DNA from: Paratrimastix pyriformis
Taxonomy: Eukaryota > Preaxostyla > Paratrimastigidae
Reading direction: 5' to 3'
Assembly (NCBI GenBank): GCA_027972325.1
Contig: JAPMOS010000022.1
Coordinates: forward strand, 372,001-436,000
Length of the DNA stretch: 64,000 nt
Shown: piece after piece, positions 11,430 through 24,209 of the stretch
How positions within the stretch are numbered: the stretch's first letter is position 1
Layout of the letters: each line of letters opens with the position of its first letter
Notes under the pieces: generated by a model
What the model was told of the DNA's origin: nothing
What the model saw: only the letters and a program-made list of their open reading frames with translations
Databases searched by the model: none
Program-made: the position numbers and the translations under genes

Positions 11430-14400
11430 GCAGGCGGAGACGGCGGCTCCGGCAACAACGCCAGTGCGCCGTCGGGGTCGGACCGGCCACGCCGCCACCG
11501 CTCCCCGCGCCTGTTCCCCGTGCCCCCGCCCACCCGCTGCACGGTGACCCCCTGCCGGACCCCCCGCCGGACCCCGCTGCGACCCATCACATTGCACAGC
11601 AACCCTTTCGAGAACTATCTCCTGCAGGGCTCCACTCGCTTCCCGCCCGTGCCCCTGACCGACCGGGACCCCTACCCGGCCTTGGGACCTGCCGCCCTCC
11701 TGTACCCGCTGCCACCGCCCGTGCCCCCCGTTTCCTCCGAGCCGACATCGTGCCCCGAATCGCCTGCATCCACGGCCGGCCAGGCGCCCAGGAGCGCCGC
11801 CCCCAGCCCGGCCACAACGCCCGGCATGGGCTCGAACAGCAGCAACAATAACAACAACAACAAGATCATCATCAAGTTCAAGCTGAGCGGAAACCCGATG
11901 GCCAAGGGCGCCGCCGGGCCGACGGTGACGGCCGGATCCTCGCAGGCTGAGGCCGGGCCCGCCAGCCGCCAGCCCGCCTCGGTGCTGCCATTCCTGCCCC
12001 AACTGGCCGCCTCGGGCCAGGCCCCCGGGGCCCCATTCGTCACCACCGCCGCGGCTGCCTGGGCCCGGGGCGACCACCCGGCCCCCTTCCCCGCCGTCCT
12101 TCCGCTGCCCCTGCGGCTGACCCTGGCCGCCCCCCCGGGCGCTCCCCCGGGCCGCAAACTGACCGCAGCCCAGCTGGCGGCCACGGGCAACCCGTTGCTG
12201 GCCGGCCTGGACGCGGCCGCCCTTGCCCAGCTCGAGTCCCGCTACGCGCACATCCGTCGGCGGGACCACGACGCCTTGCCGCCCCTCGAGCTTTCCCTGG
12301 CCCGGTCCCAGTGGGACGTGGTGCTCGAGGAGGGGCGCCGAGTGCAGATCGACATGCGCGCCGAGCAGAAACGGCGCCCGGCCGTGGCCCTGCTGCTGGC
12401 CCGGGCCTGCCGCGATGTGGCCCTCGCCTGGAGGGCGCCCGACGGTCGGCCCAGATGCACCCTGCGCGCGGTCCGCTGGCCCTCCTCATCCTCATCTTCA
12501 CCCACTCCCTCTCCCCCCCGGGGGCTGGGCGGGTCATTGCCTTCATCTTTTCTCCGGTGGTCGTTCCGGGGGGGCGCGTGGGGTGGCTGGCAGGCACTCG
12601 CCAATCCGCAGAGCTTCCCCTTCCCGGTGCCGCCAGCCGCCGTCCCGGGTGATCGCGCCGCCCCAAAAGCCACGTGCCTCGCAGCCAACATTGCCCCCGG
12701 CGGCGCGTCCGGGACCGATGTCGCCTCGCCGCCCGCGGCCGATTCGCTTGGTGGCGGCCGGACGGGGCCCCTGTGCGTCCGGCGGGAGGCCGAGGGCGCC
12801 GAGGGGTCCCCCGAACGCCGCACTCGCGCCCGGCTCGAAGACGCCACCTCCTCCCTGCCGGGGGCCCGGGGCCTCCTCGGGCCGGCCGTCTTCGGGCAGC
12901 TGCGGGAGTACCAGCAGCGGGCAATCGACTGGCTCGTGGGCCTGCGGGCCCGCGGGCTGGGCGGCCTGCTGGCCGATCAGGCGGGTCTGGGCAAGTGCGC
13001 CACGGCGGCGGCCTTCCTGGGCCGGCTGCCGGCCGGACCCCACTTGGTGGTCTGCCCCGCGGGGCGCCTCGACCACTGGGCGGCCGAGGTCGCCCGCTGG
13101 GCGCCTGCCCTGGGGCAGGTGGCCTACTGGGGGTCTGCCGAGACCCGCCGGGCGGCCAAGCGGCAGCTCGAGGGATGCCGGGGCGTCTGCCTCTGCACCC
13201 ACGAGGCTGCCCTTTGCGACGCGGCCGTGCTGGGGCGCATCCGCTGGGAATGCCTCGTCGTGGACCGGTCCCAGACCCTCACCGTCCGTGCGCCCCCCTG
13301 ACGCACGCCCCCCACAGGCCTTTGGCTCGCTCCTCCCATCAGACGATCAGATGTCCCCATCTCACAACATTCATCTCACACCATCATCCTTCTGCCCTCT
13401 GCCTGCATTCTTGTTCAGGACGTCGAGGACTCGGCCCTGGCGCCTGTGCTGCTCGCCCTGCCGGCCACCCAGTGTGTGCTCCTCCGCGACAGGCCCCTCC
13501 CCGGGGCCTCGAGCCCCGCCCTGCCCCGCCTGCTCGCCTTCATGCTGCCGACCGCCCTCCGCGCCCACCCCGGCCTGGGCCCCATCCCCGGCCCGGGCCT
13601 GCAAGCTCGACTGAAGCGTGTCACCCTGCGCCGCCTGTGGGCCGCCGTCTCGGCCCAACTGCCCCCCCTGGCCGAGCATCGGCTCCTGTGCCCGCTGACC
13701 GCCCGTCAGCGCGGCCTCTACGCCCAGACCGCCTCCTCCCCTGCCTCAGCCACCGACCTGCTGCGGCTCTGCGCACATCCCGACCTGGTGGCCCCCCGAG
13801 AGGTCGCGCGCCCGCTGCTGCTCTCGGATGGGCTCGAGTTTCGGCTGCCCGCCCTGGTGGCCAGCCCGCTCCTCGACAGCCCCGTCTGGGCGCCGTTCCG
13901 CGCCGCGGCCGCGCTGCTCGGGGAGGCCGAGGGAGGACTCTCCTCGTCCGCGTCCGCGTCCGCGGGCCCCTTCCTGGCCGCCCTGCTCCATCTGACGGCC
14001 CGCGAGGCCACAACGGACGCGGCCCTCGGGCGCCGCACGGCCGAACTTGCCGTTCGCTCGCTGGCCGTGGCCCTGGGCCTGACCACTCAGTCGTCGCAGC
14101 CCGTTGGCCACGCGCCGCCGCCCGCCCGACGCCACCGCCACCACGAGGATGACACCAGCGAGGCGGCCCTCTTCCCCAGCCCCAGCCCCGCCACCCCCGA
14201 GGGCCCCCTGCCCACCAGCCCGCCAGCCCTCCGGCTGCCCGGTTGGGCGCCCACGGTGCTGGTTGAGCGCCTGCTGGGAGGCCACCTGGACGGGTCCATG
14301 CTGCTCGGGGCGGACCTGCTCTGCCCTCTGGTTCAGGAGTCCAACGCCGCCCTGGTGCGGGCCCAGTGGGGCCTCCGGCTGGAGCGGCTGCAGACCCTCG

Positions 14401-17400
14401 ACCAGCTCAACGGCCTCCGGTGCAGCCCGCTGCTGTCCGCCTCGGTGGCCGGGCCCGCCACGCGGCGCCTGGTCGCCCTCGGGGCCGCGGACCCTCTGCG
14501 GCTCAGCTTCGCGGAGCACAACGACGGTGCCGCTCGGCTGCGGCCGCCCTTCAGCAGCCTCCACGCGGCGCTCTGCTGCCACCTGCCCGAGCAGGTCGAC
14601 CTGGCCCTGGCCGAGGCGGCCCTCCCCCGGCTGTGCAGTCTGGGCGGGCTCCCGGAGGCCCTGGGCCGGGCCAAGCGGCCCCTGATCCGGCTGCTGGAAT
14701 CCGCGAGCCATCTGCCGCGGGTGCTCGCCCCGCCCCTGGCCATCCACCCGGTCTTCACCAAGGCCGACCCGGCCCCTGCCCGCTCGGCGGTGCGCGCCCT
14801 GGCCCGGCCGCTCCGCTCGTCGGCCGGGCCGGCGCCCCTCTGGGCTCCGGGCCCGTGGCTCGTCGAGGCCGACAGCGCCAAGGCCCGGGCCCTGGTGGAG
14901 CTGCTCGGCCGGCAGGCCGCCAGCGACCGGCTGGGCGTCTTCTGCGCCACGGCCGAGCTGGCCCCGCTGCTGGCCCGGGTGCTGCTGCGCCACGGGTACC
15001 GCCTGACCCGGGTCGAGGCCGGCATCGACCCCGCCGGCCGGTCGGCCGCCCTGCGCCGGTTCAACGAGACCCGCGGGACGGTCCTCTTGATCGCCGGCGA
15101 GGAGGCCCTGGCCGAGGAGGTCCGCAACGGCATCCGCCTCCCTCATGCGGCGGCTCGCGCCTCATCCTCCGTGCATCCTGCGGCTTCGGCCCGAGTCCGG
15201 ATTCGGCGAGAGCTGCCGATGCGGACCATCACGCACGGACACGCACCTCATACCCAACACTCACCCCATCCACCCCCCCCCCCCCCCCCTCGCGCCCATC
15301 GCCTCAGTAGTCACCTCGATCCGTCATCCTCTCTCACCCACACTTCACCGTCCCTTTGCCATACCCACCCTTCCAACCCACAGCCAGACTCACACCCACA
15401 CCCCTCAATGTGTTGTGGTTTGGGGGGGCGATGCAGCCCGCCCCGCTGGTGGATGTGCTCGTGCTGGTCGAGCCGCCCGCCGACGGGTCCCTCTGCGTCC
15501 GGCTGGCCGCCCGGCGGCCCCTCCGCCTGGTGCACATGCTCTGCCCGGGCACCCCCGACCAGCCCCGGGCCGCCACGGCCTTCCTGACCGCCGCCCCGCC
15601 CGTGCTCACCCTCGCTGGCGCCGCCACGGGGGATGTCGGTGAAGCGGCCGCGGCCGCACCTGCCGGGGCCACCACCTCGGTGGACGAAGACGACGACGCC
15701 ACCGCAACGACGGCGATGGCCCTCGAGGCCGCCCCCGAGGCCGCCCCCGAGGCCGCCCCCGAGGCGCTGGAGCTCCTCGCCAGGTCCGCACCCACGCACT
15801 ACTGCAGGCCGGGTACCCGCACTCGCGCAAGCTCCCGCTCACTCGCTCGCTGCGTGTGGGTGATGGACCCGATGGCGATCTGCTGGTGGGGCAGCGCCAC
15901 TGGGTATGCGCTGAACGAACACGCACACACTTCTGCCCATCTGTCTGCCTGCCTTGTGCTCCTCGTGCCTCCACCGCCCGCGCCTCACACTTGGCCTCCT
16001 CCGCACACGCACACGTCCCTCTGCCGCCCAGGATGGACGCCCGCCTGGCCGCCGAGGCCACTCCGCCCCCCATCCCCTCCGAGGGGCCGCTGGGCCCCCT
16101 GGGGGAGGTCGACGTGGCCCCCGACCCGGCCCCCACAGTCCGCGGGTCCACGGCGCCCCTGGCCCTGGAGAGCCGCCTGGGTCGGGTGGCCCAGGGCGGG
16201 GCCAGCGGTGTGCTGCTGGTCGACACGGAGCTGTGCGAGGGCGCGCCCCTGGTGGTCGAAGGCCGCGACCCGACGCCCCTCGAAACCCAGGCCGCCCTGG
16301 CCTTCTTCAAGGTCCGTCGCGCCCGCCGCAAGACGGGGCCGAGTAGTTGGTGAGGGTAGGGCGGGGCGGGGGTGGGCGCGTGTTTGTGTGTGCGTTTCTC
16401 GGGCGCCCAGCGCGTTCCCTGAGTCCCGATGAGAATTGGCCGCCAACGTCATCACGATTCCACCACCCCACGCCCCGCCAGCCCGAGGTGCACCCGTATC
16501 TGCCCCTGGGCTCGGCCCCGGCCGTGCCGCCCATCTTCTCGGCCTCGCTGCTGGGCCCGCCCCTGCCGCTGCACCCGGACACCCTGCCCGCCGTGCCGCC
16601 CCCGTCCGACTACCCGTTCGCCTGCCCGCGCATCTCGGCGCAGTCCTCCCCACAGGCCCTGCCCCCCGCCCACCAGAGCTGCCCCCACGCCAACTGCGTC
16701 TGCGCGGCCCTGCGCTACGGGGCCCGGGCCCATGCGCCCCCCGTGGGGCTCATGTTCCTGCCCCAGCAGCATCACGAGCAGCAGCAGCAGCAGGCCCCAC
16801 CGGCACCATCTCCTTCCCCCGCGGATTCGCCCCCGGTGGGCTCCGCCGCCACCACTCCCACAGCTATCGCCACGCCCCCAGCTGCCACTGCGGCACCCGG
16901 CGGCCTCAGCAGCAGCAGCGGGATCGCCGTCCTGATGCGGGTCATGCCCTACCTGGCCCCCGACCAAGTCCTCGGGCTTGCCGACTCGCTCCGCCTCGAG
17001 CCGCCCACCCCCGCCTGCGCCCGGCACCTCGCCCGACCGCAGCAGCAGCAGCAGCAGCGAGCCACGGCCCCGAGCGGCGGCCTGCCCGCGGACCCGCTCG
17101 ATCCGTACCGCGCCCTGCACGCTCTCCTCAGCAGCCCCGCCCCGCCCGGCGGCCCACAGCCGCCCCAGGCGCCCGAGATTCGGGCCTCGCTGCTGGCGGC
17201 CCTCGACCGGATGCTGCGCGCGGGCGACGGGGCGGCGGGCAGGCGACCGGCCGAGGGTGCTGACCCGGGGGCACAGCAGACCGCCCCGCCCCGCGACTGG
17301 TGGTCGACCCACCCCCTGGCGCTGCATTCCCTCGCCGCCGCATACGCGACGTCCCTGCGCTGCCCCCCCGACCAGCCCGCCGCCAGCCGCGACCTGCCCG

Positions 17401-20400
17401 TCAGCACATCTCTCTCGGCCGTCCTGTGGTGGGTCTGGGCGCACGCCCACAAGACCCGGGGGCAGTCCTCCAACCCGCCGGCCACCCGGGACCGGATGCC
17501 GGCACCCCGGGAGCAGGAGCCGTCCTGCCTGCTGGCCCACCTGATGGAGGCCCTGACCCCGGAGCCCACCGACCCCCTGGCGCCATTCCACCTGGGCGGG
17601 TTCACCACCCTGGGGCCCCTGGTGGCCGCCCTGCAGGCCGCCCCGCCCTACTGCCGCCACCGGGCCCACCACCGCCTCCACGGGCACGCACAGCCCCGGG
17701 GGCTCCTCGGCGGGTCGAGCCAGGAGTACATGGCCCCGCCCCTGACCCACACCGACAGCCCCCGGACCCAGCTCTGGCACACCCTGCACCAGGGCGTCCA
17801 GCAGGCCCGCATCGTCCGCAAGCAGCGTGCCGAGCGGGCCGCCGAGCTCTTGCTGCCCTTCGGGGGCCAGGCCGCCCTGCGGGCCGTGGTCGCCTGGATG
17901 CGGCGCCGGTGCGGGGTGGCCGCGGTCGACATGGCGGCCCTCGAGGCCCACCTGAAGCGGATCCGGCCCAAGGCCGGGGCCCTGTGGGCCAGCCAGGAGT
18001 GGCTCGAGGCACCCCAGGAGGGTCCGCCGCCTTCCCCGATCCTCACCATCACCATCCCTCTGCCCACGCCTCACGGCACACACATTCATCCCCCCGTCCC
18101 TGCTCTCCTCCACCCTGGACGCCCAGTTCGGATCAAGTGGCTCCTCCGGTCGCTCAGCGGCCAGCCGCTGCCCCGGATCCGCCCCTTGCCGCCCGCCCGG
18201 GCGCCCACCCCCACGACGCCCCCCACGGCGCCCCTCTCGCCCTCGCCCAGCCCCTCGCCGGCCACCCCGACGGACCGCTCGCCCTCGCCGGCCGGCTCGT
18301 CCGCCTCGCCCCCGCCCGCCCGCACCCGGCGTGTGGTGGTGGCCTGCGAGGACAGCTCCCCCGAGGCCGCGGACGAGAGCCCCGAGGAGGAGGAGGAGAC
18401 CGATTCCACATCGGCCGTCCCAACACCCCGGGCCGGCGCGGGGGCGGCAGGCATGGGCGCCGAGGGTGGCCCCGAGCCGGCCCACCCCGCGGCCGGGCGC
18501 AAGGGACACCTGATGCTGGTGGCCCAGAGCCCCTCCGAGCGGGAAAGCTCGGGCGACGAGGCCCAGGCCGAGCGACCCGCACGCAGGAAGCGGGGCAGGG
18601 GACCTCAGTCTGTTGTGCCCCCCCCCACGGGTGGCGGGGGGAAAGGGGACCATGCGGGAACGAAGGAAAGCCCAGAAGCCATCCACGGATACCTGATGGC
18701 CCGATGGGCCGCCCCCCGTTTGTTCCTCACCAACCTTGACATCCCCTCCTCCTCCTCCTCCTCCTCCTCCTCCTCCCCCTGGATGGTTGCAGGCCGCACA
18801 TCAAGGGGCTGGGCTCCTGTCGGACTCGGACTCGGACGAGCAGCTCCGGATGGCATACGCGGAGGACCAGGCCGCGGCCAAGATGCCGCCCCTCCCGCCC
18901 ACCCGTGGTGGCGATGTCTGCAGCAACACCACACACACACACCCCACGCACACCACACATAAATTACCTCGATGACCCCACGCCAGACCAGGTGCCCTCC
19001 CGCCTTGCCCCGCCCCCCGTCTCACCTCCCCCCCTCCCGTCTCACCCACCCGTCGCATGCAGCTGCCCCCGTTGCGCCGTGTGACCCGGAGCCAGGCCAT
19101 GCAGGGGACGGTGACCCCGACCCCCCTGGCGGCCCCCTCCAGCCGCGGCCCGACCCCGGCGCCCCACGAGGGGCCCCTGGCCAGCGACGAGGAGACCGAG
19201 GGCGGCGCCGCCCAGCCCGCCGAGATGCCTGAGGCTGAGGCGCCTCCCCGGGAGCCCCCAGCTCCCGCCCGCAGTCGCCCCGCCGGCCTCATGGGCGAAC
19301 GGCGGGAGGGATGGCCGGGCCACCAGGTCTGGGGGCCGACCAGGGAGGGTGGTACGAGTGGGTGGCGAGTGAATGGGATGATGGGATGGGCGATGTTCGT
19401 CATGCTGTCTGCTCGGGGCCGTGTTCCTGCTCCCCTCCCCCCTCCCCCCTCCCCTCTTTGCCCTTCCTCCCCATAACCGGCATCTCTCATCCCCCACTCC
19501 CACACACGGGGCGGTTTGGCCTTGCAGGAGAAGCGCCTTCGTCCGGCCGCCACCAAGGACACCAGTCTGCAACCCCCCGCCGCCACCCCTCCCTTCACTC
19601 CCTCCCTCCGCCTGCCCCTCCTCTGCCATACCCCGCCACATCCTGCGTCACCCCGTCAATCCTCTTCTTGTGGCCGCAGCCCCGGCCAGCCCCGCGGACC
19701 GTCTCGTCATCCGGACGGGGGCCGAGTATCGCCACTGGGAGGCCCGCTACGAGCGGGCCCACTTCCTGCTCACGGCCGGCCTGCTGGCGCCCCTGCCGAG
19801 CCCCATGCAGGCGACCCTGATGGCCATGGGCCCCATGGAGCGGCACCACTACCTGAAGACCATCCGGGCGGCCCAGGTCTCCGAGCACACCCTGCGCAGC
19901 GGGGCCGAGTTCGTCGAGGGCATCGGGCGGGCCTTCGTCACGGCGGCCATGCTGGGCCAGGCCTTCGCGCCCCAGGTGCAGGTGCAGGCGGCGCCCCAGG
20001 GGGCAGCCGCGCTCCAGGCGGCGGCCTTCCGGATCGCCTCGGCGCAGGCCTCGTCGGGTCTGATCCAGCTGCTGCTCGAGATCGCCCGGGGCCAGGCCTC
20101 CCTGACCGAGCGCGTGGCCCCGGCGTCCGCCAACCCGCCCCCGGCCGCCAACCTGGAGGCCCTCCGGCGCACGGGGGCCTTCCCGGCCTTCGGCATCCTC
20201 GACGCGCCCGAGCTGATCACGCCCCCGCTGGGCGACCACTACCCGGCCGCGGCATCGGCCTCGTCCTCACAGCAGCAGCAGCAACAGCAGCAGGCTGCGC
20301 CAGGCGGCGGCGCCTCGCGGCCGCCCATCGAGGCGACATCCGTCCGGCGCCGGCGCAAGCACACGGCCGAGGGCGAGCAGGCCCGGCCCCCCGCCCCACC

Positions 20401-22953
20401 GGCCTACTTCCCCGTGACCCAGACCTTCGCCCACCCGCTGCCGGGCGGCCGGCGCTCCCTGCGGCAGACCATGTGCGCCCTCTTCGCGGCCACCCTGGTC
20501 CCGGACTTCTTCGCGGGGGCCGCCACAGTCGAGGGGGCCAGCGTCGCCTACGGGATTCAATCGTGGTCGCTGGCCGACGAGGCCCTGCTGATGGAGGGCG
20601 TGTCCACCCTGATGATGCTCTCGCCCACGGGGGCCGTCGGGGTGCCCCCGGAGTGGACGGCCTGGGTGACCCAGGCCCCCTGGTTCCACACGGCGCCCCC
20701 CTTCCCGGTGGCCCACGCCCTGCGCCAAATCCGCGATGCCCACGGGCGGGCAGTGCTCATGTCCTTGGATGGCGCCCTGAAACCCGTCCCGTCGGGGCTT
20801 GCGGGCGCGTCGGCGGCGGCCGGCAGCAGCGGCGCCCCGTCGGGTCGTCAGGTGGAGATCAACCCCCCGCGGTCGGTGGACCCTCTGGCCCTGACGTCCC
20901 CCGTGGGCCCCGTGTCCCTCGAGGCCCTGGCAAGCCCCTCGGCCCGGGGCGGCCTGAAGTGCGACGCCAAGGCCCAAACGGCCCCCAACGGCCACTGGGG
21001 CCCCTGGTCGGCCATCGCCCATCTGCTCAACACCAACACCTCGTCGGGGTTCCTCTTCCCGCGCGGCTCGCACCACCCCGTCCAGTGCCAGCGCCGCTGG
21101 CAGGGCCTCATGTACTCGCTGGCCTGGTACGCCTTCGGGCTGGCCCTGCAGAAGCACCGAGCCGCCGTGGCACGGGTCGTCAGCGGGCTGATGGAGGAGG
21201 CCCTGGCTGCCATGGGGAAGGTGGCCGTGGCCCAGCTGCGCGAGCACGCCGCCCAGGCCCAGAGCAGCCAGGCCAGCGCCGCCCAGGCCGAGTCCGAGAC
21301 AGGGACCCGCCGGAAACGCGGCCGGGGCGCCCAGGCAGCCGCAGCAGCAGCCGCGGCCGCGGCGGCCCAGGCGGCGGCCGACCATGCGAACGCGGGCGGG
21401 GCGGACCCGACCCTGAACGACGCCATGGCCCACGAGCAGTTCAGCCTCCTGTGCCGGCTGGGCGACCGACTGCAGCACTCCCTCGAGCACCAGGCGCTGC
21501 TGCATGACGCGCGGGCCATCCTGCGGGACCTGCTCCGGGATGGATCCTACATCGGCACCCTGTGGCACATCAAGACCCACCACCGGACCTTGTTGGCCGA
21601 GCACACCAAGAAGGGCCCCCAGGAGGCCCCGGGGTCCGACCCGGAACAGGCGGGCAGCGGCACCAAGGGGAAGGTCCCCAGGGCCCAGTGGGACCCGCGG
21701 CCCATCTCGACCCCGCTCGCCACCCGCTCCCTGACGCCCACCCAGAGCATGCTGTACACCCGCCAGAAGCAGCTCGCCCTGGCCTCGGCCCCCGAGTCCA
21801 CCGTCTCGCGGCGGTCGAGCAATGTGCTGGTCATCACCACACCCCGGGGCGAGACCTCGGTGGTCCCGCCCGCCCAGGCGGCCATCCTGCAGGAGCCCTT
21901 CCAGCCCGCCCACAGCCCCCAGACGGCCATCCAGCTGCAGATGCTGGACGACCTGTTCAACACCCAGCACGTGGTGGCGCAGGCCTTCCGGCGGGCCTTC
22001 CAGGAGCCCCCCCTGCCGCCCTGCGACCCCGACCGGCCCCGCAGCGAGGCGGCCCTGGCCCTGAAGCCCCATCTGGTCCGGCTGGAGCGCTGGCTGCAGC
22101 AGCGTCACCACGCCGCCGCTGACGACGAGCACGGAGGGCGCAGGGACGCGGACGGTGCCCCGCCCCCCGTGCTGCCCCTGCCCCCGTTCCACGTAGGCCC
22201 CGCGGGCACGGAGCTTGCCGTGGCCCGGGAGGTCCTCGTGCCCATGCTCCGCCGGGAGCCCTTCGGCCGGCTCCTTGAGAGCGCCCTGAGGGAGCAGGAG
22301 CAGGAGCAGCAGCGCTCGAAAGACGCCGACCAGAAGGCGAAGGACGAGGCCAAGAAGGAGGAGCAGCCCGCCGCCTCGGCCCCGCCCGCCGCCCCGAAGC
22401 CTCGGCCCCTGTCCCGCATGGCCGAGCTGGCCCGGCGCGGCCTCCACGGAGCTCTGGTCTGCTGCCGCCCTTCCCCCACTCCGTCCCGCCGCCACCCACC
22501 CAAGCCGCCGCCTCATCCTCATCCACTTTCCCTGGTGCGCACCATGCTCCCTCCGCCCGCGCAGCATCCCCCGGCACGCGAGGGGCACCCCGCCCCGTGT
22601 CCCTTCACGCGCTCCATCAGCCACGCCCTGCTGCCCACCGTCTCGCCCATCTCCCTGTCGGTCGGCCCGGCCGTGGTCCGGCCGCCGCCCCCGGCCGCCG
22701 CCTTGGGGCCCTCCGCCCCCGGGGCAGCCGGCCAGCAGGCCGCCGCGGCCTTCCACCAGCACCCCCACGTTTCGGCGGCCCCGGTCCCGCCCGCCACCGC
22801 CAGCAGCACCTCGCCGCTGGCGGCCGGGGCCCCGGCCCCGCAGCCGGCCGTCACCCCGCCACCGTCCATGGGCCCGCCCGGCCCTCGGGGCATGGCCCCG
22901 GCCGGCCTGGTCGCCCCGCCGGCCAAGCCCCTCCCAGCTACCAGGGCACGGGT

Positions 22954-22984
<31 letters not shown>

Positions 22985-23889
22985 CCCCGACCACCGCGCT
23001 TTTTTTTTTTGTTGTTGCTGCCTGGACGATCCTCATGCGGTGCGCTTTTCCTGGCGTGCAGAGTCTGGGCTATTCGCTCTCCGGCCCGCCCGCGACTGCC
23101 GGGGCCGCGGCGCCCATCCTGGACATGATCTCCGAAGGGGGCCCCAGGCCCCCCTCGCCCCAGCTGCCCCAGGGATCCCCGATGTCCCCCGCGCCACCGC
23201 CCCAATCGCCCACCCCGCCACCCCAGATGCCCCAGGGCTCTCCCGTGCCGCCCATCCCTCCGCCCCCCCTGCCTCCCCCACCCCCGGGGGGGCTCCCGCT
23301 CCTCCCCATGGGGCTGGCCGCCCCGCAGGGTGCCCCGGGCGTCCCCGCCCGGCCGCCCTTGCCGCCCGGCCTGGCCCCGACTGGGTTCCGGCCCGCGATG
23401 CCGGCGCAACTGCAGATGGTCTTCCAGAGCCAGCTCCAGATGCAGGGCAGGGGCCCGCAGCCCCAGCCCATGCCCCCGCTTGGCGGTGCCGGCCCCAAGC
23501 CGTCCGGGATGATGGTTGGGCCCCCGCCGCCGTCGGGCCCCGGTATGGCCCCGCCGCCGTTCATGTACCCAACTCCCAGGCCCCAAACACCGCCACCTCC
23601 GCCCGGGCTGCAGTTCCCTCCGCCTCCACGGCCCGGCGTGGGCATCCCCGCCCCTCCGGGCATCCGACCCCTGCCTGCCTCGCCCCTCCGACCAACAGGG
23701 GTGGCGATGCCCGGCCCCACCATGGTGGGTCCCATGCCCATGCGGATGATGTACATGACCATGCCCGGGATGGGCTACGCCGGCCCCGGACCAACGTTGA
23801 CCCCAATCATGATGCCCCCCATCGCGCCCGTGATGCCCGGCGGACTGCCCCCTGGGGCGCAGCCGCCGCCAGGGCCAGGGGGAAGGTAA
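9343..23889 (+). CDS. EP400/SWR1-type chromatin protein with degenerate Snf2 ATPase
   Basis: One very large gene. It starts MTLRRRARAPKESD (9343); the intron 9404-9450 leads into an acidic, then Pro/Ala-rich N-terminus with a poly-Gln run (~11393). An HSA domain follows at ~12290-12430 (SQWDVVLEEGRRVQIDM, then QKRRPAVALLLARA). The Snf2 core begins LREYQQRAIDWLVGL (~12900). Motif I is DQAGLGKC (~12975) and motif II is VVDRSQ (~13257) where the family has DEAQ/DEAH. Motif III is LRDRP (~13490) instead of LTGTP. LRLCAHPDLVAPR (~13765) matches the SWR1/EP400 signature around CNHPxLxxPR. Lobe 2 runs from AKARALVELLGRQ (~14880) to RPLRLVHMLCPGT (~15510), and the arginine-finger motif (HRxGQ) is not recognisable. 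Checked introns are 13284-13418, 15120-15436, 15784-16031, 16312-16481 and 18022 onward. The C-terminal half has a SANT-like pair (SWSLADEALLMEGV ~20550; HHPVQCQRRWQGLM ~21070) and ends in a Pro/Met/Gln-rich tail. Family is fairly sure. Loss of ATPase activity is inferred from the motifs. Confidence 0.75.
18740..18778. repeat. (TCC)n microsatellite in intron
   Basis: A TCC run of about a dozen units just upstream of the exon encoding LLSDSDSDEQLRMAYAED in the EP400-like gene. It acts as pyrimidine-rich intron sequence. Confidence 0.8.
22955..22986. repeat. (CCTG)n microsatellite in intron
   Basis: About seven CTGC/CCTG units followed by CCCCGACCACCGCG and a T10 run at 23001-23010. It sits in a late intron of the EP400-like gene, upstream of an acceptor near 23060. 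Confidence 0.8.
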
Positions 23890-24209
23890 CTGAGAACCGC
23901 AGCGCGAACGAATCCGCGTTTGATATCGGCGTAGTGTATCTCTGTGTGGGTTTTGTTTCGGTTTCGGTTCAGGTGTTCTTTCCTTCTGTACTTTCCTTCG
24001 GTCGCGATTTAATTCAATGAGCGGCAGCATCCGGGCTCGATGTGTTCTCCATGATTTCTTTTCGCTCTCACGGCGACAGGGCGATTAGTGGGGAACGCAG
24101 ATTGCTTGGATTTCATGGCCAGCCCGTTTTGCCCCTCGGCATACAACAAGGCGAGTGGAACCTGGGCAAGTGACTCGGGCAGCAGGAATAGGGCCCCGCA
24201 CCCGTAGCC
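23890..24209. other. Intergenic between EP400-like gene and DHX37
   Basis: No supported exon. It is less GC-rich than the neighbouring coding sequence and contains the terminator region of one plus-strand gene and the promoter of the next. No AATAAA signal stands out. Confidence 0.5.

Noticed and set aside
9509-12269. Long Gly/Arg/Val-rich open frames on the minus strand opposite the EP400-like gene
   Set aside because: They are the antisense of Pro/Ala-rich coding sequence. The plus frame carries recognisable domains; the minus frames carry none.
12290-15640. Assignment of the Snf2 protein to INO80
   Set aside because: The long insertion suits INO80 too, but the HSA signature SQWDVVLEE and the CAHPDLVAPR signature fit SWR1/EP400 better.
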